DNA of 22,182 bases from Prorocentrum cordatum (GCA_963575745.1 CAUYUJ010011583.1:1-22182), one strand, 5' to 3'. Shown: positions 7,672 to 16,423, counted from the first letter of the stretch. Notes: generated by a model not told the origin, from the sequence alone. A program made the numbers and translations.

Positions 7672-8157
7672 CTATGCGGTGATATTTTTTGTTTTAACAT
7701 ACAACTTTTTCACGAATCCCTTGTAACAAATTGGACGAAGTGCACACGCGCGCGTCGTCGCGCGCGCATGCCGAAATCCTTCAAAAACCTTCGGTGCCGG
7801 AAGGATTTCGCAATCGAATCTCCAAACAACATACAAAAACACATGCCTTCGCAACACTGATTTGCTAAAAAAGCTTCCGCGCGAGCTCTTGCGAAATCTT
7901 AAGAAAACCATCGGTTTTTCAAGATTTTCACAAAATGCTACCAAACGGGCTTCGCGCGCGCATGTCGAAATCAGTCGAACGCCCTTGCGCGTGTGCCGTC
8001 GTGAGAATCCTCTGCAAAAAACGGGACGAAGTGCAGACGCGCGCGTCGTCGCGGGCGTCTGCCGAAAACCTTCAAAACCCATCGGTTTCGGAAGGATTTC
8101 AAAAACGTGCTTCCAAAAAAACATTTTTTTAAAAAAAAACCCAAGGTTTCGCAACAC
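7672..8157 (-). CDS. Uncharacterised minus-strand open frame covering a 291-bp tandem duplication
   Basis: A 161-residue minus-strand frame spans two diverged copies of a segment. The + strand landmark GGACGAAGTGC lies at 7733 and 8024, so the offset is 291 bp (97 codons), and further shared blocks include GCGCGCGTCGTCGCG, GGAAGGATTTC and TTCGCAACAC. The translated copies keep matching residues (E-I-L-P, F-E-G-F-R, A-T-T-R-A, A-L-R-P), so changes have not broken the frame. No signal peptide, catalytic motif or known domain is seen and the composition is rich in F, R and K. It may be a real repeat protein exon or a non-coding duplication whose frame survived because 291 is a multiple of three. 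Start and splice structure are unknown. Confidence 0.25.
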   Translation of the reverse strand: MLRNLGFFFKKMFFWKHVFEILPKPMGFEGFRQTPATTRASALRPVFCRGFSRRHTRKGVRLISTCAREARLVAFCENLEKPMVFLRFRKSSRGSFFSKSVLRRHVFLYVVWRFDCEILPAPKVFEGFRHARATTRACALRPICYKGFVKKLYVKTKNITA

Positions 8158-8184
8158 GGATTTTCAACAAAAGCGTGCGCGCGC

Positions 8185-8700
8185 GCTTTTGCGTCGTCGT
8201 CGTCGTCGTCGCCGTCCTCCCTCCTCCCGCGTCGTCGTCGTCGTCGCCTACGTCGTCCTCTGTCTTTTCTCGTGTTCGTCGTCGTCGTCCTCTTTGGCGT
8301 CGTGGTCGTTTCCGTCGTCGTTGTCGCCGTGGTCGTCCTTCCTCCTCCTCCCACGTCGTCGTCGTCGTCCGTCGTCGCCGTCTCGTCGTCGTCCCTCCTA
8401 TTTCGTCGCCGTCGTCGTCCGTCGTCGTTGTCGTCGTCGTCTTCCCTCCTCCCTCGTCGTTGTCGTCGTCGGCGTCGCCGTCCTTCCTCCTTCGTCGTCG
8501 TTCGCGTCGTCGCCGTCCTCCCTCCTCCCTCGTCGTTGTCGTCGTTGTCGTCGTTGTCGTCGTTGTCGTCGTTGCCGTTGATCATGATCGTCGTCTTCGT
8601 CTTCGTCGGCGTCGGCGTCGTTGTCGTCGTCGAAGTCGTCGGAGACGTCGTCGGTGTCGTCCTAGTCGTTGTCGTCGGTGTCGTCGTAGTCGGTCTTAAC
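8185..8700 (+). repeat. Degenerate CGT/GTC trinucleotide array
   Basis: About 500 bp of CGTCGTCGTC with CCTCC, TTG and GCC variants. The higher-order motif CCTCCCTCC(C)TCGTCGTTGTCG recurs at least four times. The long Val, Ser, Arg, Thr and Asp frames are products of the array. Confidence 0.95.
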
Positions 8701-8863
8701 AGGTTTTGCAAACCAAGTTGCGGGAGGGAGGGTGGGATGTTTGCACGAGCAGTGGAGAGGACAGCTTCAAGTTGAGCAAGTGATTGATTCCCTACCTAGG
8801 CTCTGCCTAGAAGGGTTCTTACTCTGTTGGCTTAAAGGGGCCCGGCAGTGCACACCGCCCCGG
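8701..8863. other. Unassigned short spacer
   Basis: Contains CCTAGGCTCTGCCTAG, a small near-palindrome at about 8796-8811. No gene recognised. Confidence 0.35.
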
Positions 8864-8983
8864 GCGGTTCCCTCAGTCCCCTGGGAGCCAAGCAAAAGCA
8901 ACAGCAAAGGTAAAAGCAAACGCGCGGTTCCCCCAGTTGCGCTCCCTGGGTGCCAAGCAAAAGCAAGAGCAAAGGCAAAAGTG
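8864..8983 (+). repeat. 60-bp tandem duplication with AAAGCAA-rich tails
   Basis: GCGGTTCCCYCAG at 8864 and again at 8924, each followed by CCTGGGWGCCAAGCAAAAGCA and then degenerate GCAAAG/AAAGC repeats. The second copy runs straight into the CATAG array. Confidence 0.8.
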
Positions 8984-9008
8984 AAGGCAAAAGCGAAGGC
9001 AAAGCAAA

Positions 9009-9163
9009 AGCATAGCATAGCATAGCATAGCATAGCATAACATAACATAACATAACATAACATAGCGCAGCATAGCATAGCGCAGCATAGCATCGCATAG
9101 CATAGCATAGCATAGCCTAGCCTAGCCTAGCCCAGCATAGCATTGCGCAGCATAGCATAGCGT
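9009..9163 (+). repeat. Pentanucleotide array (CATAG)n
   Basis: About thirty pentamers, mainly CATAG, with blocks of CATAA, CCTAG and CGCAG variants clustered in sub-runs. The minus-strand frames cycling M, L, C, Y and A come from this array. Confidence 0.95.
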
Positions 9164-9212
9164 TTACCGCTCCTACTCCTAGGTAGGGTCGCACTGTGAT
9201 AATTTACATATA

Positions 9213-9261
9213 TTCTGTGGACGCTGGGAAGGGGGAGCGAGTTCTGTGGACGCTGGGAAGG
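9213..9261 (+). repeat. 29-bp tandem duplication
   Basis: TTCTGTGGACGCTGGGAAGG occurs at 9213 and 9242. Confidence 0.9.
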
Positions 9262-9265
9262 AGGA

Positions 9266-9281
9266 GGGGGGGGTCGACGCG

Positions 9282-9314
<33 letters not shown>
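9266..9314. repeat. G8 ... C32 hairpin and homopolymer
   Basis: A run of eight G (9266-9273) then TCG-ACG-CGA then 32 consecutive C (9283-9314). The G run plus TCG can pair with CGA plus the C run in an 11-bp stem with a 3-base loop. The exact C count may be an assembly estimate. Confidence 0.85.
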
Positions 9315-9315
<1 letters not shown>

Positions 9316-9520
9316 CCCTTGAGATGCCAGAAATTCTCGGGAGCGCCTGGGAAACCCGGGGCCCGAGCCCTGCAGAACCTTACAACACGCTTGTCCTCTC
9401 ACGGTTGCGTGAGCATTGGCGGCATTCCACCTCGTGCCAGATGCACGGTGGTGGATATGTCTGTGTTGTGTTCTGGGTGGTTATCGTAGTACGTCTCGTT
9501 CACGTGCGCATTTATACATG
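9315..9520. other. Unassigned spacer
   Basis: No gene recognised. Confidence 0.35.
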
Positions 9521-9865
9521 TGTATATATATATGTCTATATGTAATTATATATGTGCTTGCTCTCTCTCTCCCTCTATTTGTTATCTCTCTTCTCCCTCT
9601 CTCTCTCTTGCATTTAGTTCGTTTTGAATGTTGTGCGCTCTCTCTCTCTCTCTCTCTCCCTCCCAATCCCTCTCTCTCTCTCTGTCTTTCCCTCTCCCTC
9701 TCTCCCTCTTTGGAATTCCACTTTATGCTTCTATAACTACACACACATACGCAGAACTATGTCTTTAGGTGTCCCTCATCGCGGTCTGCACCTACATACA
9801 TACAGGTTGCCTTGTTTCTCTCTCTCCCTCTCGCTCGCTGCGTCCCCCCTCTCTCTCTTTCTCTC

Positions 9866-9896
<31 letters not shown>

Positions 9897-10185
9897 CCCT
9901 TCTCCCCCATTCCTGTCTTTGTGCTGTTTGTTATATTTATATATATATATGGATCATCAACTGGCATGTTGAACAAGTATGGCTTATACATATATACATA
10001 TCTTTATATATGTATACATATCTTTCTCGCTCTCTCTCTCTCTCTCCCCCCCAACTACATACCAATATCTTTCCACCCGCTCTATTTCTTCATTGTGTAT
10101 CTCATTTGTTTGTCTCTCTCTCTCTCTCTCTCTCAATTTAGCTCACACTCATTCTCACTCTCACTCTCTCTCTCTCTCGCTCTGG
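9521..10185 (+). repeat. CT-rich and TATATA compound microsatellite region
   Basis: At least six (CT)n tracts (for example about 9635-9658, 9850-9897, 10026-10046, 10112-10133, 10156-10178) alternate with TATATA/ATACATAT blocks (about 9520-9555, 9940-9952, 9985-10022). Pyrimidines are on the + strand throughout. No exon recognised. Confidence 0.9.
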
Positions 10186-10770
10186 GATTGGGGACGGAGA
10201 TGACGAAATGCTCCCTAACAAGAGGGAATGGGAATGCGAAAGAGGGCGGTGTTTTTTCTCAGACGGCCTGATCCACTGTCGAGCCAGGGCCCACGTACCT
10301 TACAGTGAGTGCTGGTCGTAATGCACCGTCCGCTTTGCCAGAGGGCTTGCGTACGGGCAATCAACGCCAGACGCAGTTCCAGATGCGCAGCACCGCGTAC
10401 GTTTGGTTTCTCAGGGCTCCGTGATTGGTATGTCTTGCAAAATACGAGGATCGCTGGTCAAGATCAAGATGTGGCTGAGGAAGGAGCATGACGATGATGA
10501 CGCTGCTGATGATGGTGATCAGGAAGAGGAGGATGGAGAGCAGGAGGAGGAGTATGATGAGGAGGGCGGGCCGCTCGGTGGTTGTTTCTCAAACACAATC
10601 TGCATTTCTACGCTATCCTGGTTTACTGATTGAAACGGAAGACTATAAGGATAAAGGGACGTCGGTTTTCGTTGGTGGCTGCCCAGTAAACAGCTCTTGG
10701 CACGCGTACATCCCCCCAAGTCCCGTTCGGTCGTCGAGGGTGACACCAGTGTGATGTGAAGCGGGTGTAG
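10186..10770. other. Unassigned region upstream of the coiled-coil-like segment
   Basis: No gene recognised. Contains a short GAT/GAG-rich patch (about 10489-10565) giving a D/E-rich frame. It ends GCGGGTGTAG, a possible 3' splice site for the next feature. Confidence 0.35.
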
Positions 10771-10844
10771 TGGAGGCAACGGAGCACATAGACAGGCTCA
10801 ACGAGGAGCTGTCGGATCTGCGGCGGACAGCAAACGACTTGCAG
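10771..10844 (+). CDS. Candidate coiled-coil exon
   Basis: The frame reads E-A-T-E-H-I-D-R-L-N-E-E-L-S-D-L-R-R-T-A then N-D-L-Q. I, L, L, L, A and L fall at positions 1, 4, 8, 11, 15 and 18 of this stretch, an exact a/d heptad pattern. It is preceded by ...GTGTAG (acceptor AG at 10769-10770) and followed after CAG by a CT microsatellite that reads as low-complexity S/L, so the coding part probably ends near 10844. The donor would start GA, a non-canonical type also reported in dinoflagellates, or lie a few bases away. The parent protein is not recognised; it may belong with the segment at 20418. Seen: heptads. Inferred: exon status and boundaries. Confidence 0.4.
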
Positions 10845-10904
10845 GATGGCCGGTTTACCTTTCTTCGGCTTTCTTCGACCGCCACTCTTGCGCTCTCATT
10901 TTCT

Positions 10905-10972
10905 GTCCTCTCTCTCTCTCTCTTCTCCTCCTCTCTCTCTGTCTCTCCCTCTCTCTCCCCCTCTCTATCTTT
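10905..10972 (+). repeat. (CT)n microsatellite
   Basis: CT/TCTC tracts with CCT interruptions just 3' of the candidate exon. Confidence 0.9.
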
Positions 10973-11114
10973 CTTGTTCTCAACCATCCTGTGGTGTTGG
11001 GCCCTCTTTTTGAAGAGACAGCGCCCCGTGTTCCCGCCTCCTTCCTCCCTCTCCTCCTCCCCCTTCTCCCTCTGCGCCCCAATTCTCTCTTTGCAGTTCC
11101 GTGCTGATTGTGGG

Positions 11115-11431
11115 GAGGAGGAGGAAGAGGAGGAGAAGGCGGCGGATGACGATGATGATGATGCTGCTGATGATGATGATGAGGAGGAAGAGGAGGAGGA
11201 GGAGGAGGAGAAGAAGGAGGAGGAGGGGGAGGAGAGGGGGAAGGAGGAGGAGGAGGAAGAGGAGCAGTAGGTGGAGGTGGGGGAGAAGGAGGGGGAGGAG
11301 GAGGAGGAGTTGGAGGAGGAGGAGGAGGAGGAGGGAGGGCTGCGTCGGCACGACACTTCAGCCAACAGGCAACAGGCAACAGCCAACAGGAGGAGGAGGA
11401 GGAGAAGGAGGAGGAGGAGGACGAGGACCAT
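11115..11431 (+). repeat. GGA/GAT compound microsatellite
   Basis: GGA and GAG runs with a GAT block (about 11146-11184). It is interrupted at about 11338-11390 by unique sequence with CAACAGGCAACAGCCAACAGG repeats (a short CAACAG(G/C) tandem). Confidence 0.93.
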
Positions 11432-11549
11432 GGGCCATGGCCAACGAGGAGTATCAGAACTTCGACGCACCACTGGACTACTACGCAGAGACTGCAGAGC
11501 TCGGCCACGACTGCCACAGGGAGTGGGGTTCCCGAGGGCGCTAACAGGC

Positions 11550-12080
11550 ACAGACACAGGCCGCGCAGAATGGCACACCCAAGCGGTCGAATTCACTACA
11601 CACCGCACCACATCCACTACGCCCATCAATTCCAGCTACCAGACCAACAACAGGCCCATACAACCATCCTGCCATCAACACGTCCAACCACCATCCACCA
11701 AGTCCTACAACACGACCCAGTGTCCACCAGACCGACTGCACCACGGCTGCGATCCAACGACGACACCCGCACTACGAGCACCACTCCTCGCAGCCAGACA
11801 CCGCACCACACACCCCCGCGAACCAATCTCACACCGCTCCGACAACCATCCCAACGGCGTTAGGACGCAAGTCCTGAGGAAGCCCCGAGTGCGTGGGAAC
11901 ACCTCAGGCACAAGTCGCCACGTTTAGCAGTACAGAAGCACGCAGAGCTTTCACACGCACACGTTCAGCGGCCACCAGCAACCCAGACTCAGACGACCTC
12001 AACGACCGCCAAGCACCATCGACCAACCATTACCAGCAACCTTAAGACAGCAACACCAACACAACGTCACAAGTCCACGC
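11550..12080 (+). other. A/C-rich, T-poor block without a gene
   Basis: Extended CAC, CCA, ACA and CAA composition that is not a simple tandem repeat. The T/P/H/Q-rich frames look compositional. No domain seen. The upstream edge (about 11441-11540) is open in more than one frame; one frame carries an N-F-D-A-P-L-D-Y-Y-A-E-T stretch, but I cannot support it as an exon. Confidence 0.5.
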
Positions 12081-12131
12081 TGCCCTGGTGAGGCTAGGAT
12101 CAGACTTTGAGACGGGCTCGAAGGGTGGGGG

Positions 12132-12204
12132 GGGCAGGACGAATACTGCCCGCGCCCACCAGAGGGGGATGGTGAGGGGCAGGGGGGGTAGGACGGCCGC
12201 TACC
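12132..12204 (+). repeat. Pair of G-rich hairpins with co-varying stems
   Basis: GGGCAG (12132-12137), loop GACGAATA, CTGCCC (12146-12151); and GGTAG (12187-12191), loop GACGGCCG, CTACC (12200-12204). Both stems follow a G run, the loops share GACG, and GCGCCC lies just downstream of each. The C-to-T change in the left strand is matched by G-to-A in the right strand, so pairing is kept. Confidence 0.7.
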
Positions 12205-12634
12205 TGCGCCCCCGCGGTCCGCCTTAGCTCGCCACCCCCACCATCCCCACGACGGAGGAGGAGTTCACCCGTACGCCGACATGGCTGAGCAGAGAGCCAG
12301 CGTGGTCAACCCCACCGCGACCACAACAGCACCAGGCCTGGGGTTCGCCCCCACCGAGGGCAAAGTGACCCCTAGCCATAGCGGGACGAGGTGGGACAGC
12401 CAACACCCCCACTTGAAGCCGGTGCATGAAGGCCACCACGTGCGAGCCCCACCCACACACCCGCACACATTCCAACATCTTACCACAATCACCGGCGACA
12501 GGGTGCGAGAAAGGTGGAGCCACCACAGCCGCACGACTGTAGCAACCTGGCCTCGCAGAGCAGCGCAGGGAGCTGGAGACCACACAGGACGATCAGACGC
12601 AAAAAGGACAAGACACATGGTAGCCCGAGGGGAA

Positions 12635-13135
12635 GGTGGTCAGGAGCAGGGACCACACACCTCGAGCCGCACGCACACACAGCTAAAAAGAAGGACAGGA
12701 GCAGGGTCCACAACGCAAGAGCCGTGCGAGGACCTGGGGGAAGGTGACCAGGAGCAGGGGTCACACACACAGGCACACGAAAATGAAGCCAACGAAGCAG
12801 GGAGCTCTAAGGAAAGGTGGTCAGGAGCAGGGACCACACACGTAGTGAACAACGATGGCGGAGGACGGAGGAAAGGCGGTCAGGCCCAAGGACCACACAC
12901 TCTGCTCCAAAGCCAAGGGGCAGCCTGCCCCGACCCTGGGTTCAGCGCGAGGCGCCGAAGGGATCCCAGGCGTCGCTGAGAGGCCAGCCAGGCCGAAGCG
13001 GGCTCGAGGGAAAGGTGGCCAGGAGCAGGGACCACATACCTTGAGCCCCGAGGGGAGCTGGGGATAGGTGGGCAGGAGAGCCACTCCCCCATTCCCCTCT
13101 GGACCTGGGGAAGGGTGGTCAGGAGCAGGGACTAC
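12635..13135 (+). repeat. Family of seven short hairpins with constant loop AGGAGCAGG
   Basis: Stem/loop/stem copies: GTGGTC-GACCAC at 12635-12655; GGAC-GTCC at 12693-12709; GTGACC-GGTCAC at 12744-12764; GTGGTC-GACCAC at 12817-12837; GCGGTC-GACCAC at 12876-12896 (loop changed to AGGCCCAAG); GTGGCC-GACCAC at 13015-13035; GTGGTC-GACTAC at 13115-13135. The 9-base loop AGGAGCAGG is identical in six of the seven. Most copies are preceded by GGAAAGG or GGGAAGG and followed by ACAC. Three stem positions change on both sides so that pairing is preserved. A weaker eighth copy lies near 13067. Spacing is irregular (about 53 to 139 bp). Confidence 0.8.
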
Positions 13136-13384
13136 ACACCCAGGCCCAGCCGAAGAGGGGACAGCCGTCCTCCACAGCGGCTGGGCTCAGAGCTCTGCGC
13201 CGCAGGGGGCCCGGCCGCGGCCGAGCGGCCAGCCTGGCCCCGGCCCGCGAAGAGGCCGAAGGCCAGGCCGAGCGCCGCGCCGAGGGCGCTGCCGGACGCC
13301 CGCGGGCGCGGGCGCGCGCGGCGCCCGCCCAAGGGCCCTTTCGGGCCTTCTTTTTTGAAGCCGGCCTCTCTCCCCTCCTCCGAG
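13136..13384. other. Extremely GC-rich segment, possibly coding on either strand
   Basis: Between about 13215 and 13300 one + frame reads A-R-E-E-A-E-G-Q-A-E-R-R-A-E-G-A-A with G/C-ending codons, resembling a coiled-coil exon. The opposite strand has a frame (13132-13332) reading S-A-L-G-A-A-L-G-L-A-F-G-L-F-A-G, resembling a hydrophobic helix. Both cannot be trusted at this GC level. A GCCGCAG at about 13198-13204 could be an acceptor. Confidence 0.2.
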
Positions 13385-13569
13385 GTAGGAGGAGGAGGAG
13401 GAGGAGGAGGAGGAGGAGGAGGGGGAGGAGGAGGAGGAGGAGGAGGAGGAGGAGGAGGAGGAGGAGGAGGAGAGGGGAGGAGGCGGAGGAGGTTAGGAGT
13501 AGTAGTAGTAGTTAGTAGTAGTCGTCGTCGTCGTCGTCGTCTCGTCGTCGTCGTTCGTCGTCGCCGTCG

Positions 13570-13623
<54 letters not shown>

Positions 13624-13666
13624 TCTCGTCGTCTAGTAGTAGGTCGTAGTAGTTAGTAGTAGTAGT

Positions 13667-13716
<50 letters not shown>

Positions 13717-13820
13717 TAGGAGTAGTAGTCGTAGTCGTCGTAGTCGTAGTAGTAGTAGTCGTTAGTAGTAGTAGGTAGTAGGTAGTAGTAGTAGTAGTAG
13801 TAGTAGTGTTAGTAGTAGTC

Positions 13821-13879
<59 letters not shown>

Positions 13880-13916
13880 TAGTAGTAGTAGTAGTAGTAA
13901 GTAGTAGTAGTAGTAG

Positions 13917-13986
<70 letters not shown>

Positions 13987-14035
13987 GAGGAGGAGGAGGA
14001 GGAGGAGGAGGAGGAGGAGGAGAAGCAGCAGCAGG
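13385..14035 (+). repeat. Long compound trinucleotide array GGA - TAG/TCG - TAG - GGA
   Basis: GGA to about 13495, then mixed AGT/TAG with (GTC)n blocks (about 13520-13625), then about 350 bp of nearly pure TAG with few GTC, GTT or phase-slip interruptions, then GGA from about 13985. The minus-strand poly-Thr, poly-Tyr and poly-Leu frames are products of the array. Confidence 0.97.
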
Positions 14036-14240
14036 AAGTGGAGGTCCCTGGTCCTCTTTCGTTCCTCGAGGTCGGGTTCCCGGGGCCGCCGTCCGAGTGC
14101 CCGCACACGGCCCTCGTGGGCTGCTGCGGCGCGTTCCGAGCTCCGGGCGCATGCGAGGCGCCGCTCGGGGCGAGGAACGCGGAGACGCAGGAGGACGAGG
14201 GGGGGAGGCGGACCAGAGCCCGGCATGCGTCAGAAGCGTT
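14036..14240. other. Unassigned GC-rich segment
   Basis: Open in several frames on both strands. No domain seen. Confidence 0.3.
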
Positions 14241-14244
14241 CCCC

Positions 14245-14465
14245 TCGGGAGCCTTGAGACGGGGGTCAATGCAAACGGGGGTCAGCCAGAGCGCCGGATC
14301 TTGCAGGATCCTGCAGGGCCAGGGTCGCATTGACCCGGGTTTGGGTGCAGGATCCTGCAGGATCCTTCCCATTGACCCGGGTTTGGGTGCAGGGTCTTGC
14401 AGGAACTTGCAGGATTCTGCAAGACTTGACTGACCCGGGTCTGGATTGACCCGGGTCAGAAGATC
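14245..14465. repeat. Palindromic minisatellite, TGACCCGGGT and TGCAGGATCCTGCA modules
   Basis: ATTGACCCGGGTTTGGGTGC occurs at about 14327 and 14371; a related TGACCCGGGTC occurs near 14430 and 14446, the last as the perfect 12-bp palindrome TGACCCGGGTCA. Between them lie TGCAGGATCCTGCA (a perfect 14-bp palindrome, at about 14304 and 14347) and the degenerate copies TCTTGCAGGAACTTGCAGG and ATTCTGCAAGACTTG. Two modules therefore alternate, both self-complementary. Confidence 0.85.
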
Positions 14466-14579
14466 CCCGATCCCCAGTCCCCATCCGTGCCACTGTTCTT
14501 CTGCGCTACGGGGAGCGCCTCCCTCATGGACGAGCGCGCCACGGGACCGACATGCACGCGATAACCCCGTCCTGCAAGG

Positions 14580-14750
14580 GATCTGGCATCCATCCGTGCA
14601 GCTATGGAAGCACTCAGATGCAGGTCAGTTGGATGAAAGTGTTAAGCGATGTTTTCAGTCAGACAAGGGCTGCCGTCCATCCGTGTAGCTGGTGCGTGTT
14701 GCAAGTACGAGTTCTGCGTATCTCGAAGAGAAAACACCACGAACATGCAC
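14580..14750 (+). repeat. Dispersed ~82-bp family, two diverged copies
   Basis: CATCCATCCGTGCAGCT (about 14588) and CCGTCCATCCGTGTAGCTGG (about 14672) are each followed by a variable part ending near GTTGCAAGTACGAG or its equivalent. Same family as 15070-15330 and 16640-16925. Confidence 0.6.
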
Positions 14751-14759
14751 TTTTGGCCC

Positions 14760-14880
14760 TCCGCGCGGATTACTTGGATCCGCGCTGGGGCCCCCCCTTG
14801 GCTGCGCCTCCGGCGCCCGCCCCTGGCGCGCTCCGCGCGCCAGGGAGCGGGGTCCGGCGCGGATGCGAGAAGCCCGCGCG
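14760..14880. repeat. GC-rich foldback with an 11-bp perfect hairpin
   Basis: CCCTGGCGCGC at 14821-14831 pairs exactly with GCGCGCCAGGG at 14835-14845 (loop TCC). Outer ATCCGCGC (14778-14785) pairs with GCGCGGAT (14857-14864). The flanking CCGCGCGGA at both ends extends the symmetry. Confidence 0.75.
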
Positions 14881-14938
14881 GAACGCCAACAGTTTATGTT
14901 TACTCTCCACTCGTTTAAACTAAATATCAGATCACGAC

Positions 14939-14985
14939 CTAGTTTAGCCGAGATCTATTTTTACCGAGTCTAGTTTTACCGAGCT
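14939..14985 (+). repeat. Three tandem copies of a ~15-bp CTAGTTTTACCGAG unit
   Basis: CTAGTTTAGCCGAG, CTATTTTTACCGAG and CTAGTTTTACCGAG in succession. Confidence 0.85.
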
Positions 14986-15016
14986 TGGACCTGAATACTA
15001 AGCACAACGTTCTGTA

Positions 15017-15068
15017 TGTCTGGGGTCAGTCCAGGGTCAGTCTGGTGTCAGTCCAGGGTCCAGGGTGA
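15017..15068 (+). repeat. 11-bp tandem GGGTCAGTCCA
   Basis: GGGTCAGTC occurs twice, then a GTGTCAGTC variant, then GGGTCCAGGGT. Confidence 0.85.
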
Positions 15069-15069
15069 G

Positions 15070-15335
15070 CGAGGGCCGCCATCCATCCGTGTAAATGGTT
15101 CGCCTGTTGCAAGTATGAGCCCCACGAGTCCAAGAGCGTGCCAGGCGAGAGCTCAGTGTTGTTGGCCAGAAGCCACTTTCCACAGGTTCAAAACTAACAG
15201 GTGGGATTCGCGCGAGAATTACATGTCGAACACCACCCGCCTTCCATCTGTGCAGCAGTGGGCAAGTTGCAAGAACATGTGCGAGCTGCGTGGACGAGAG
15301 CCACATCTGGAATACCATCCGCTTACGTGTAGAGA
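15070..15335 (+). repeat. Dispersed ~82-bp family, about three copies
   Basis: CGCCATCCATCCGTGTAAAT (15076), CCGCCTTCCATCTGTGCAGC (15238) and ACGAGAGCCACATCTGGAAT (15294), with the shared linker GTTGCAAG. Open in one frame, but copies elsewhere are not consistently open. Confidence 0.55.
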
Positions 15336-15409
15336 CTGGAAAAACTAGTAATCATGGAGATGGTTTGTGAGGACATTTCTGGCGAAAAATATCGGATGTC
15401 GCGACAACG

Positions 15410-15521
15410 TTGATTTCCCGTCGAATCTATCCCGTCGAAGCTATGAAACATACCTGCGATGCTCCGTAGATCGGCTGACTAATTCTACGTTTTCTCCTGA
15501 CGGGTTCGACGGGAAAATCAA
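15410..15521. repeat. Inverted repeat with 16-17-bp arms
   Basis: TTGATTTCCCGTCGAA (15410-15425) and TTCGACGGGAAAATCAA (15505-15521) are inverse copies with one indel, around a ~79-bp centre. A second TCCCGTCGAA (about 15429-15438) lies inside. Confidence 0.8.
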
Positions 15522-15925
15522 TTCGGGGGCAAATTAATTATGTAGTCGATCCCCCATTCGGCTCCTGGGTCATCTTGTGACAAAAGATGCGCACGAAGCC
15601 GAAACATGCACGGGGCATGAACGTCCGGGCGATGGCGAGAGTGGCGACCCCCCCCGTGGCTGTGCCTGGCAGAGGCCCCCACGGAGGACAGATTTTTTTT
15701 GGTCGGCGGGGCGAGCGCGAACCTCTTCCGTGAAAAGCTAGGCGGGCTACGCACAGCTCCAACTGGGGAGACAGGGCACGGGCGGGCGGGGCCTCGGGCG
15801 GCCGGAGAGGGCGGGGCCCGGGGTGCGGGCGGTGCCGGGGAGCTTGCACAGGAAGAGGACTGCCGTGGGCAGGAGCCGGAGGCGAAGATCCGGAATGGTG
15901 AGCGATGTGGTGTTGCCGTCAACGG
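15522..15925. other. Unassigned GC-rich region
   Basis: One + frame around 15825-15895 reads E-L-A-Q-E-E-D-C-R-G-Q-E-P-E-A-K-I-R-N and then meets a consensus-like donor, GGTGAGC, at about 15898. It could be an exon end, but nothing else supports it. Confidence 0.2.
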
Positions 15926-16000
15926 CGGAGGAGGAGGAGGAGGAGGAGGAGGAGGAGGAGGAGGAGGACGAGGAGGAGGAGGAGGAGGAGGAGGAGGGAC
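15926..16000 (+). repeat. (GGA)n microsatellite
   Basis: Nearly pure GGA with one CGA interruption. Confidence 0.95.
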
Positions 16001-16189
16001 AATGCCACAGTTTTCTGTTTTGCTCTCGAGCGACTCGAGGGCCCCTGCCGCTGCCAGGGCGCCCTCTCGCAGAGCGAGGCCGACCAGGCGGGGGTCGCGC
16101 TGCCGGGGGGGGCCAGGGGGCGGCCCGCTTCCCTCCGCCCTGCTCCTGGCCTCCCAGCGGCGGGATGCCAGCGGGGACGTTCGACGATG
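16001..16189. other. Unassigned segment between GGA arrays
   Basis: GC-rich and open on both strands. No domain recognised. Confidence 0.3.
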
Positions 16190-16325
16190 GCGAGGGGGAG
16201 GGAGGGGGGGGAACTCACGAAGTAGGAGAGGGGGGAGGAGAGGGAGGAGGCGGAGGAGGAGGGGAAAGAGACGGGGGCAGGGGGAGGATGAGGAGGAGGG
16301 GGAGGGAAGAGGAGGTGGAGGAGGA
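16190..16325 (+). repeat. Degenerate GGA/GGGA array
   Basis: Purine-rich GGAGG/GGGAGG variants. Confidence 0.9.
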
Positions 16326-16346
16326 TGTGGAGGACCAGTGTAAGCC

Positions 16347-16423
16347 CAAGACGCATCAACGATGCTGCAGTACACGCGCCCTCCAAGTTCCCCCTTCACA
16401 GGTCCCTACAAGACTTTCTTCTC
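16347..16423 (+). repeat. GGA-linked duplicated segment, copy 1
   Basis: Shares CAAGACGC, ATGCTGCAGT, GCGCCCTCC and CAAGACTT with 17101-17188 in the same order. Both copies lie immediately 3' of a purine array, so array plus tail may be one duplicated unit. Confidence 0.7.

Noticed and set aside
12635-13135. CRISPR-like array from regularly recurring hairpins
   Set aside because: Spacing is irregular (53 to 139 bp), repeats are diverged and there are no associated genes.
13493-14269. Poly-Thr/Tyr/Leu minus-strand frames
   Set aside because: Produced by the TAG/TCG trinucleotide array.
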